64,000 bases of DNA. Source: Oikopleura dioica (taxonomy: Eukaryota; Chordata; Appendicularia; Copelata; Oikopleuridae). The stretch spans positions 8,060,501-8,124,500 of the forward strand of contig OU015569.1 of NCBI GenBank assembly GCA_907165135.1. The letters run 5' to 3'. The translations under genes were made by a program, and so were the position numbers. Position 1 is the first letter of the stretch. Every line of letters begins with the position of its first letter. Below, piece after piece: positions 47,701 to 57,023 of the stretch. The notes beneath the pieces were generated by a model. The model saw only the letters and a program-made list of their open reading frames with translations, made no database searches and had not been told where the DNA came from.

Positions 47701-48621
47701 ACGATCTTCCCCGCTGTTTCGACTGAGTGGTATTTCAACAATACGTTACTCCATTCTAGCTCGCGCTATCAGTTCGTGGACGATAGTAGCATACTCGTTA
47801 TCTCCCATGTAGATAACAATGATCAAGGATTCTACCAATGCAAGATCTTTAACGAGCTTGGACAGGCATCTTCCATAACTAAACTCCACATTACTGGTGC
47901 TAGTATCTTTCAAACCGCCCCTTTCTGGCTCTGGATTGCATCTGTCGCCGTTCTCGCTATGCTGCTTACTTCGCTGATTTGGCTTGGAGTTTTCTTTGCC
48001 ACCAAAAGCCAACGGGGTCAATCTGACTTTGGAACAGAGTCGACAAACCTTCCGATGCCTCTTGAACGACACCTAGAAGATCAGCAGAAGTCTGCCAAGC
48101 GCCTCGCAGATAACCGTGCTCAAGGAGTCGTTTCCTGGGGTTCTGAGTATCATCAGACTCCCACACCAGTAATGCAGACGCCATCAAGTCAGAATTCAGA
48201 TATTTGCAACACTTCCTATCATCAATTACAACATCCCCAAGCTATCCCACAACACTCACCTTTCTATATACCGCCGCCTTCTCCTGGACCGTACGCTCCA
48301 CCGTTGGGCATGGGTCCCGTTCCCCGCTGGGCACCTCGAGCTGCGACTATGCCTGATTTGGATTCGCAGTATCAAAACTCGCCTATTCATGATCGGCAGC
48401 TTATGCCTCCTCCCGCCTTACCCACTCCAACATTTTCCTACAATCCTTCAATAACTCGTTCTAATAATCAGCTTGCTTTTGGAGTAAGTGAGCAATCCTC
48501 GGCCCCTGGCCCAGATCGCAATCGTCACCGCAATCGCAGTGGTGGTCGAAAGTCTTTGGACTCCAGGAGTTTGAGAGACCTGCCCAGAAGAAATATTCTT
48601 CCGAGTGGTAACAGACCCTAA
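41733..48621 (+). CDS. LRIG: LRIG family receptor (leucine-rich repeats + three Ig domains, one TM)
   Basis: Nine exons. A signal peptide (MQNWVAKICLFILLPVFVLA) leads to the LRR N-cap (CPQQCICSGNSAVCRG). About 13-15 LRRs follow, many encoded with the intron just before the LxLxxNxL motif (DLSNNRIGELDL, NLDGNQIRELSF, NVSSNKIQKLEA, NLANNVISNELR). The LRR C-cap IDSEDFLCDCNLIWFSGML matches LRIG SDSFLCDCQLKWL. Three Ig modules then carry FTCLVKT...FIKCQVRNRYGS, KLNCNAIGYPEP...GKYTCTAANSAS and LKCHHPTIF...GFYQCKIFNELG. A membrane helix (LWIASVAVLAMLLTSLIWLG) precedes a Pro/Ser-rich tail of about 200 residues. LRIG1-3 act at the membrane as regulators of EGFR/BMP-type receptor signalling. The 2.2-kb intron 2 (42371-44571) is large for this genome and may hold regulatory DNA. 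The last exon (47018-48621) carries all Ig, TM and tail sequence. Confidence 0.93.
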
Positions 48622-48878
48622 TCTGCATATTTGATACATTTTGTACAGAAAGTCTACCAAATACCTACATTCCGAAGCTTCAATAAATGTATTTCAAAAA
48701 CTGAGCTGAATTGTGTTTTTTACAGGAGAGTTTATCGCAAGCAGTCATTTGCGAGTTTTGCTACCATCGCAGGATGCATTTTCCATGGCTTTCGTCAGCG
48801 TAATCATTCATTGGAAATTTTGTGGAGTCGTTTTCTTATCACTGCAATAAAATAAAGAAATATTTGTACCGTTTTGAT

Positions 48879-49455
48879 TTATTCACCGTTCACAAGTTGG
48901 CGAAAAATTATGCCTATCGCACCAAGTATATAAAAACCAATGAGGAGACAGCTATCCACCTGTTCAAAACAATCAAAGCATTCTTTTAGGTAATGCTTTT
49001 GGGCGAGTTGCTAGGAATTAATTGTACTGAAAATTTTAGCAAGCTTAAAAATATAAGTAAGAGTGTCTCGAAGATTCTCCTCGTTGTTTTCAGATTGTGG
49101 CATTACTTACGTTCTCTTTCTTAGACCAGGGTTTTCCCTGTGCATCAAAGGCTTCTAGGAAGAACGGAGCGTTCTTTTCTCGATCATCCTTTCGTTTTTT
49201 TAGCTCGCTCAGATATGGACACTAAGTAACGATGTTAATTTAATTTTGATTGACACTTGATCCTAGATCGGGGTTAATTGTTCTAATAGTCTATTAGTAA
49301 TAGATGTGATTATATTCTACTCTAGCAATAACTTCCTAAAGGAGTATAGAGACACCCCTTTTTGTAAGCGTGTCACAATATGATCATTAGTCAATTTTAC
49401 TAACCGTCAGGTTTTTCAAAAATTTATTCTCTTCAATTGTTAACTCGTCCGTCAT
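48879..49455 (-). CDS. Small single-pass membrane protein, downstream cistron of an overlapping pair
   Basis: Three exons give an 80-aa protein: MTDELTIEENKFLKNLT, then CPYLSELKKRKDDREKN and APFFLEAFDAQGKPWSKKEN, then VDSCLLIGFYILGAIGIIFR followed by QLVNGE-stop at 48879. It has a polar N-terminal half and one hydrophobic C-terminal helix, i.e. a tail-anchored topology. Introns are GT-AG. Its ATG (49455-49453) overlaps the stop codon of the upstream cistron in an ATGA arrangement, so both are probably made from one polycistronic pre-mRNA resolved by trans-splicing, as known for larvacean operons. Family not recognised. Confidence 0.65.
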
Positions 49456-49750
49456 TTTAGACCTTGAGCTTCGCTGTCGCCGCTGGATTCGGGCTTCTTC
49501 TTCGACGACGAAAGAAACTGAGCAATTTTAATCTGCTTCTAATTTCATTTCGAATTACCACTTCTCTTTCTTTCTCGATAATTTCTTCTGAGTGTACTCT
49601 GAGCGAATGATGTTCGAATTGAATCAAGGCGGCGTAGTTCGCTGGGAAGAGAACTGCGAGAAAAGAAAAGGCAATGCGCACTCCGAGAGATGACGGATAA
49701 CACAATTTATTCTTCTAATTTGAAGACAGCCTCTTGACAGTCTCATCCAT
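49452..49750 (-). CDS. Small membrane protein, upstream cistron; start region has an in-frame TAG
   Basis: The clear part reads KNKLCYPSSLGVRIAFSFLA, then VLFPANYAALIQFEHHSLRV and HSEEIIEKEREV. A 41-nt GT-AG intron (about 49554-49514) then gives FLSSSKKKPESSGDSEAQGL followed by K-stop. The stop (49452-49454) overlaps the ATG of the next cistron. One hydrophobic segment near the N-terminus is followed by a charged tail. A good ATG in the same frame at 49750 gives MDETVKRLSSN, but codon 12 (49717-49715) is TAG. Either a 5' exon splices to AAATTAG/AAG, or translation reads through, or the base is a polymorphism/error. Family not recognised. Confidence 0.5.
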
Positions 49751-50564
49751 TTTCACTTTATATGGCCGATAATGATACCAATTTATAAGCGACTTCCTTT
49801 CTCCGAGTTAACATCTTTTCAGGGATAAAATGCCGATTTCGCCCTATTTTTATAATATCATAAAATCGGTTTATTCATTTCAAATGATCAAGTATCGTGT
49901 GAGATGTGGCAGGTGTGGATGGTTTAAGAATACAAACTTGAGCATAATAAAATTCAACGTGATTTACGATTACTTTCTGTGCGCGCTGACAGTATTCAAA
50001 GTGCACTCACTAAAACATCCACATGAAAGATATTTTTAATTTTCTCGCCATTCGCGGTGAAATTTTCTCAGAGAGTCATTCCCCGCTCATCACGCACTTT
50101 TCACTGCGGCTCTGAAGCAAAGCGGATAAAGCCGTTCATTCGAATTGAATAGTTGGAAATCCATTGAATCAGAGGTTGATATCGCCAATGAAACCTCTTT
50201 TGGGCAAAACACAGGATTCAAAATGATATACTAAAATAAGTGATAGGTTGGCGTTACTTTTAACTTACGTTTTGAAGAGAATAAAACACTGCTTTTTTCT
50301 TGATCCTTTCTTTCAAGGTTTTTATGTATAAGTCTATGTTTTTTTATACTTTTAGATTAAACCTCTAACAAAATGTGAAATCATAGACGACTGGAAGTTT
50401 AAGACAATTGGATAAAAATTGTCTGGGATACAAGCATTTTTCAAGGATAGGAGATTATATTTTTCTATTATTCCCCGTTTTTCACTGAGTTTGCAGCTGA
50501 ATAGGGCAGTCTTTTCGATTTTTTACATTTCATTCTTGTTTTTTTGTTTATTTTTTGTAAGAAA
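49751..50564. other. Intergenic region upstream of the two-cistron unit
   Basis: Promoter side of the minus-strand pair and the 3' side of the C-type lectin-like gene. AT-rich; no coding exon or repeat recognised. A plus-strand open frame at 49830-50039 lacks any recognisable signature. Confidence 0.4.
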
Positions 50565-51099
50565 TCATGCCTGGTTTTCTCGGAGTAAAGTAATGCATCG
50601 TCGTCTGTAGTCGTATACCATATTCGAGGTTGCTCGAACAGAATCATTTTTTACTATTGGTTCGCTATTTTCTACCCATAATGTTCCAAAATGGGACAGC
50701 GCTGCTTCACTTCCATTAAAAAAGACTTCAAGATCCTGGGAGACGTCTCCAGAAGCCAGTGTAGCTTTATGTTTCTTGCAATAGCTTCTGCTTTCTTCTT
50801 TTGTTAGTGGTTTTGTGGCTTTAGGGACTTTTTGATTATCAAAATTTTAAAATTTGAATAAGTTAAAAATCGACTCCTGTGAACCAAATGGTTCCATTCA
50901 TGCTTGTGCATTTACGCAACGGTGTGGAACACTCAGGGAAAATAAAGCTAAGGATTAACAAAGCAATAATTCCAGCAGTCAAAAAGACCATGGTAATCAA
51001 TGAAAAACGAGTACGAGAATTACTCTGATGATTTGTTATATCGTTGGCTGTTGGCATATTCTCTGATCTCTGATTTTGATTTAGCTCGACTTCGCACAT
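50565..51099 (-). CDS. Type II membrane protein with C-type-lectin-like domain
   Basis: MCEVELNQNQRSENMPTAND is cytosolic. The signal anchor is RFSLITMVFLTAGIIALLIL, then SFIFPECSTPLRKCTSMNGT and IWFTG. The second exon reads PKATKPLTKEESRSYCKKHK, then ATLASGDVSQDLEVFFNGSE, ALSHFGTLWVEN and YDYRRRCITLLRENQA-stop at 50565. The pattern EESRSYCKKHKATLAS is the usual first-helix/Cys of C-type-lectin-like domains, and C..TLLREN would be the last Cys strand. The Ca-binding EPN/WND motif is not evident, so sugar binding is doubtful. The two exons join in frame only through a 49-nt intron with a GA donor (50828-50876, ACAG/gagtcg ... aaaag), a non-canonical type known in larvaceans. Confidence 0.55.
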
Positions 51100-51749
51100 T
51101 TCAATCAGTCAGTTCTTATGAACTGAGTTTTAATTCATCCATAACATAAACTCATATCAACAGTTTACCACTATCAGTCTTTGGCCGTACAAATATAAAA
51201 ATCAGATCAAACACTTTTTCTTCCCTTATCAATTCGTTCATAACGGGTAGTTCGATAAGTTAGTTTTGCCACTTGGGCGATCAATAAATTCATAGTTAGT
51301 GTCCCTAGCAAAGGGCGGTAATTTACACACTGGGAAGATTCGTTGGGGAGTCACAGCGTGCGCGCCAAAAATGCGCATATGGGTTTACTCAGTCGAGTTG
51401 ATTCGGGCGGAAGCGAGTTCAATCTTTGATGTGGTCGGAGTCGACGGGGTGGAAAAGGAGCAGAAAAGTGGAGCGGGCCCCTTGGGCAAGGCTTGGCGCA
51501 CGAGTGGCCGCAAAAAACCGCAAAAAACCACAGAGCCAGTCGATACCTCTCTTCCAAAAAGCGCCCTCACTCGAGTTTGGCAGTTTTGGGCACACACGTG
51601 AGAATTTAATTTCTTGAGGTAAGCGTTACAGTCAAGAGAAGCATAAGGAGCGCTTGTCTCTAGGTTGGCGAACGCCCAGCGCGATCCAAAAGTGAGAGAA
51701 AACAGCTTGGAAAACTTCGAGAAACACTTCGAGTGGAAAAAGGGACGAG
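51100..51749. other. Divergent promoter region between lectin-like gene and CBF-beta
   Basis: About 650 bp between two outward-facing genes. The stretch 51290-51600 is GC-richer and open in several frames on both strands, but no frame has a recognisable signature or splice pattern; it is best read as promoter/5' UTR sequence. Confidence 0.4.
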
Positions 51750-52642
51750 ATGGCGAAGATTTACACGAACCAAAAAACCCAGTTTGAAAATGGCGAAACT
51801 TTCAGAAGGCTTTCGCGAGATTCCGAGGTAAAGTTATTGATTGAGACGATTTTTGAAGAAGACAAAAATTGTGCCATTCTTCGTGAATTTCCGCCTTTAA
51901 ATTTGATATACGCGTTTCGCGTTAGAACTCTCGAGAATTGAGTTTTAATGAGTGATAAGATTCGATACGTGGGATTTATGGACAGGCAGCTGCCGGAAAG
52001 ACAAAAACGACTGCTTGATTCGATAAAAGAAGGTCGCGCCGAGATTTGCTTCATCAATACGGGTAAATAATAGAGTAAATAGAAAGCCGTGAACCTATCA
52101 ACCCAGGCATCCACATTCGACTGCATTTTTTCCCTTACGCTCTTGACAGCGTACATGGAATGATGCCGCCAAAAGAGTACTGCGACTTCGAGAAAGAACC
52201 GGGCAAATTGTGGTTTCGTTCTCCCATGATCATGAACGGTGTATGTTGCTCTGCTGTCGGATATCTCAACTTGACGAAACTTGACGGGACAGCAAGGCTT
52301 GAGTTCGATCCTGACTACGCAAGGGTATGGAAATGAAAAACCTACTCAGAATTAATTCTTTCAAAGTATGAGGAAGTGCGTTGCAACGGGCGAACTGCGC
52401 CAGACCCAGAGGAACCAAACAACAATCGGAGCTCATCGACTTCTACGTCGAAGACAGAACCTACTTCCACCTCCCAAAACGAAGCCAGTAATACGGGCGT
52501 AAATACAGCCGCGCCTGCGCAATACGCTGGTCAAAATGGGCAGGTTCCAATTGTGTCTGTCCAACAGAGCCAGAATCCGCCGCCGCCAGCAGAGCTGCCA
52601 TCTGTTCAATTCGCCGATACTCACTCTCCTGCCACTTACTGA
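51750..52642 (+). CDS. CBFB: Core-binding factor beta (RUNX partner)
   Basis: Four exons. MAKIYTNQKTQFENGETFRR followed by LSRDSE joins over a 130-nt intron to IRYVGFMDRQLPERQKRLLD and SIKEGRAEICFINTG; then IHIRLHFFPYAL, PKEYCDFEKEPGKLWFRSPM, IMNGVCCSAVGYLNL and KLDGTARLEFDPDYAR. These align motif by motif with vertebrate CBFB (KFENEEFFRKLSR, IKYTGFRDRP, EIAFVATG, EYVDLEREAGKVYLKAPMIL, NGVC, RLDGMGCLEFDEERA). CBF-beta has no DNA-binding domain; it binds the Runt domain of RUNX factors and raises their DNA affinity. The usual C-terminal helix is replaced by a Ser/Thr/Gln/Pro-rich tail of about 85 residues ending SPATY, unlike vertebrate CBFB. Confidence 0.93.
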
Positions 52643-53212
52643 AACACTAAAGACTGCTCGAAGCACACAAAACTTTCATGTATACAAATAAACGCGAATG
52701 TTGCGATATATTGAAAGTGGACTCCGCATAGCATATTTCATTTAGTCTTTTTTGATTCCAAAGGAAATATTCATGTATACTTGGTCACATGTATATTTAC
52801 GGTACAATAATGACATTTTTTATTTTAGAGATTTTATTAACAACAAGTAGCTTTGAGCGACAGAAAAAAAGGAAGAAAACCGTTAAAAATTGCCTTAGAA
52901 TGACTTTTTCGGCGCCCCCAATAGACTACCTACAGGCCGTAGATAGTCTGTTGGATGAATTTGTCATGTAGTAAAGCAAATACCTAAAGGTTTTGACTGA
53001 ACTGTACAGCAGAAATTTTCATATACTTATGAAAATGAATTTCATTATTTACACATTAAAATCAGCGTTTTTGGGACTATTTCAAATCCATATTATTCAC
53101 CAAGGGGCGTATTCGTGGTAACTAACATTCGTTTTTAACCACGCCATCGCAGCACGATTTGCGATTCGCATTAAACAATGACTAAATAAATTCTGAAGAC
53201 TGTTCTCAACAA
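52643..53212. other. Convergent intergenic region
   Basis: The 3' ends of CBFB (AATAAA at about 52687) and of the minus-strand PLA2-like gene face each other. A short open frame at 52789-52971 has no support. No repeat recognised. Confidence 0.4.
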
Positions 53213-53894
53213 TTAATGTAATACCATTGGACCGTCTGGAAGGCCGCAGCACTGAGGATCGTAGGCTCCATTTCCAGCAGAAGAGCAGCTGTCGTCGGGG
53301 TTGAAGCCAGTCGTCGTCCAGAAAAGATGATAGTCTGCGTCGAAAACCTCTTTCTACAAAATGGTTTTAGAAACAAGAGTCGAAAATCGGAACATCAATT
53401 TAGCAGCGCCAAGAGCAGAACAAACCTGTCCGACATGATTCTTTGCGAATTGGAGATCGCACTCGCACAAAGCTCGGTCGCATGTATTGGGATCGTCTTT
53501 GCAGAATTTATCGCCGTTTTTCTGTCCGTAGTTGTAGGCTACGAACTCGCCGATGCACATTTCTCCGAATTGTTGCCTGGCGCATTTGACACAATCTGTT
53601 CACAAAGTTTGTTGAGATTTTTACGTCTAAAACCGTTTTACCTTTGTATTGCTTGCACACAGAGTCCAAGGCATCAACAGGTGGTCCGTGTCCGGGATCA
53701 GACATCGGTCGATCGCCGAGGATCAAGCAGTTGCAGCCATACGCCCAGTACTTTCGCTCGTCGAAGTCCGGATTGTAGAATCCCATCATGTCGGTCAACT
53801 GAGAATATCTCTTTTCGCCGATCTCGATATCACGGGGATGTCGAGAAGAAATTTCAGACGAGGCGGCGACACTGGCAATTACACTGATCTTCAT
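53213..53894 (-). CDS. Secreted PLA2-like protein without catalytic residues (copy A)
   Basis: Signal-like start MKISVIASVAASSEISS, then GEKRYSQLTDMMGFYNPDFD, YWAYGCNCLILGDRPMSDPG, HGPPVDALDSVCKQYK / DCVKC, QFGEMCIGEFVAYNYGQKNG, ANTC-type CDRALCECDLQFAKN, and VFDADYHLFWTTTGFNPDDS ending QCCGLPDGPMVLH-stop. The secretory phospholipase A2 framework is clear: YGCxC, G.G.PVD.LD..C, and C...CECD (the helix carrying the second Asp). In active enzymes the segment reads CCxxHDxCY; here it is VCKQYKDCV, so the catalytic His is Tyr and the Ca-binding Asp is Lys. The Ca loop is also lengthened. It is thus probably a structural or binding protein (compare otoconin-type inactive PLA2 domains). Two introns. 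A paralogue lies at 62576-63800. Confidence 0.8.
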
Positions 53895-56800
53895 TTCGAT
53901 GCGCTAGAAAGAATTGAAAATGTAATTTAGGCAGGAAAGGTGATTCTGAGTTACTGAGTAGTTCTTACTGTAAATTTAATATATCTCTGAATCTCTTTTT
54001 ACCTGCGATATAACTGCTTTTTCTTTTGGCGAGCAAGAAAAGAGTGAATGCTGCTCTCTTGTCCGCCATTCCTTTTACATTGCTCGATCGTAGCTTCCGC
54101 GATGGGGCGCTGTTGCTCCCGGAATGAGCATCTCGAGCGGCGCTTGGTGCTCCTTATCGGTTTCACTTTCGGTGCACCGGAACTGCTCGTCTAATTTTTT
54201 CAGGCGAATGAATTCATTTTAATTACTGGAAATAAGCCGAACGTGGAAAGAGTCACGCCGCCCAAGTCAGACGAAATCTTGGTTAGAATAAAAATAAAGA
54301 TGATAAAAAACGTGACCCGTTTGTCGGTGCATAAATAGATAGCTCAAGATCTTTTCAATCTTCCACGAAAATCTGGAGCCCATAAACAAGGGTCACTCCA
54401 AAAAATGATAAAAATCCAGTCGAGACTAAATAATAGAAGGTTCTTCACGCGAACAGGCGTTATTTTCATGTTGCTGTGGAGTTCATAGTGTGGACTTTTA
54501 GTTTACCCGTTTTGGAGCGATTTAAATTCTAAATAGTCTGTTTTTTACATGATAGATAGGGTTCTACTGGAAGTATCAAAATTTCAAAACAGTTCTGGTC
54601 AGCTCGAGAGATAAGGAAGGGACTGTTGAATCGGGAATAGTGAAAGAAGAGCGATAAGCCGCTACGGAAAGTTCGTTGATGTCACTTGTCAAAAAAGATC
54701 GAAATAATGGAAACGTGAAAACAACTCGCAACGGTGAATGCTCGATATTAAAAGAGTTATTTATTCGCAATTTTTGAGTTCCGAGTACAGAGCAGCCCGC
54801 CTACTGACATTTTTTGAGATTGCGTTTTTCATTTAGACAGGATGAAATAAGCGCGAAATCCCAGGAGGCGGAAGAATTCGGGTACCGAATCAAACGATCG
54901 AGAACGTGCGACATATTTGTAATTTGCTCTACGACGAACATAAATAATTACCTTGCTGGGGAGGATGATTACATTCATGCGCAGAAGCTTATTGAATGAA
55001 CTATGCCTTGCCTCATCTCAATGAGTCCTGTTGGGAATGTTCTGGGAGCAGAATAATAATGGATACGGCAGCGTAACAAGCTCGTCTAAATTACGCAACC
55101 ATATTCTCAAATTCTTCTCGCGTCACTTCTATTCTGACTCTGAAGACAACGTAGTTCGTGAAATTAATAACGAAACACGTCTACTAAATTCTGTCGTACT
55201 TATCGTAACGAATTTCGAATGGAAAGTTGCATCATTGACAGATTAGAATAACTTGCTTCTTTTCTATATCACCTGATATCAAATCATTTGTTAGAAGTAT
55301 ATTTTTCGGGTGTTATCGGATCGCGTTGGTTTTCCTCGATTGTTTCACCAGCAGGTTCTTGTGGTCAATCCAATCATGATACCAAAGCGACACTTGGCTC
55401 ACACGTTCTATCTTGAACTTAATGCAATGAGGAGCAAATACAGCATCGTGAATAGCAGTTCTTGAGAATCTAAACAGCTCATTGTTTCTGAGTGGCGATA
55501 GGAAGCGTATTGTTTATTCAATCAAAAGTACGCCTTCCGATTTTGAGGTACATTGAGAAAATATTCGTTTAAATAAAACCTCGGCTTCTTTCTAATCTGC
55601 TTATGGAATCGCTGATGCACATTTTAAATTTCTTTTTGTTCAATCTGTCATGACCGAAAGAGGCTTTTGCTTTTACTTACGGATCATAAGTAGATTGCAC
55701 TGCCACAATAAACAAACGACGAGTATTAGCGGTGCCTGAGCCACGTTTTTGGCCTCTGAACGTGAACTCTGAAAACAGCTTAACCCTGACTAACTCTTGC
55801 TGCTCTACTAACATCTTGTTGAAGAATTCCCATTAAAAGGGCTGAAAGGGCAGTAGCGGATGTTTGGCTAGGATGACTTGCATAGCGAGCAGCTGCTGAA
55901 ATGTTCAACACGTTCGATTTCGAGGCTGAAAACTGAGTTTAGATTCCGCTATTCGAGCACTGCATTTTTCATAATCAAAGAAAAACATTTGTGCCGTAAA
56001 ACAATGTACTTCAAAGCTATTTCTACAGGTAAACTTCGCGAAAAGAGAAGGCAATGTTCATCGGTATTTACTACCGCTATTTCTCGCTTGCTTTCTCATT
56101 CGCTTTTTTTAATGATCGAATAACGACGGTTCTAAAACAATTTTTTAGATATTATTTCATTTTTATCTCAAAAAGCTGAAAACGTACAATTTATTTGTTC
56201 GTGACGTGGAAAAAAAAGGAAATTATGGCGGTTGAATTTAGGTTGTCTGAATTCGATAATTTGCGTGACTATTGGTGCATTATATTTGGGGTCCATTAGA
56301 CCTTTCTTTAATATGAGTAGCATGTATTCAGACCTTCCAATTTATGCGTGAAATCGAGGAAACGAAAAACGTGTCGCGACGATCGGCGTAACATGTCCCT
56401 GATTCTCTTTCTTCGCTTGGAAATGCTCTCCACAACTCGCTTGTCCGCTGACAATCGCAAATTATATATTTTCATTGGCGAATATCCTCCTTAATGCCAC
56501 TCCTCCGCAAACTTAGTTTTCGCCGCTAAATATTTATTGATATGTTTTAAAGTCTCAAAACCGAATTCTCAATTATTATGCTCGCGTTCAAAGTTGTTTT
56601 AACCAAGGATATTGAACCCGCAATCATTTAAGATTTCTCCTCGCTTCCAGACAATTTTGTATTTGTGGACCGTCGAGCACGTTCGTTTCAGCTTAAATCT
56701 GAAAATAACCACTCTTCCGAGCAAAACTGCGAAACAAGTTTTTTCCTGTGGAACAGCTATCTGGCTTAGTAAGTGACTATTTTTTTGCCATTCAAAGATA

Positions 56801-57023
56801 TACTTTGTCAACAAAGATTGGTGCAGGGAGTGTTTGTTTTATGAAAAGAATAATTTCAGCAGGTAGATGAATACTTTGATACACAGAGGTGAATAGTATG
56901 AACGCATTGTTTCCAATTGACAATGTTCGTCATGTCGTGAAATTTTCTAAATATTTAACTAAGCGGAGAGAAACTGCGGGATAATCATCCATCAAAAAGC
57001 AGATGAGGAGTTCTTTTTGAATT
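53895..57023. other. Intergenic/5' region upstream of the receptor kinase
   Basis: About 3.1 kb with only short open frames and no recognisable domain. It should contain the promoter of copy A (left side) and the missing signal-peptide exon of the kinase (right side); one candidate is the leader-like MSLILFLRLEMLSTTRLSA at about 56393, which I could not join. No repeats recognised. Confidence 0.4.

Noticed and set aside
47746-48072. 108-codon open frame opposite the LRIG Ig/TM exon
   Set aside because: Shadow of the strongly supported LRIG coding frame; composition is that of a reversed coding strand.
51299-51601. 100-codon frame upstream of CBFB, open on both strands
   Set aside because: Open in several frames at once because of GC-rich, stop-poor sequence; no signature; lies where promoter and 5' UTR are expected.
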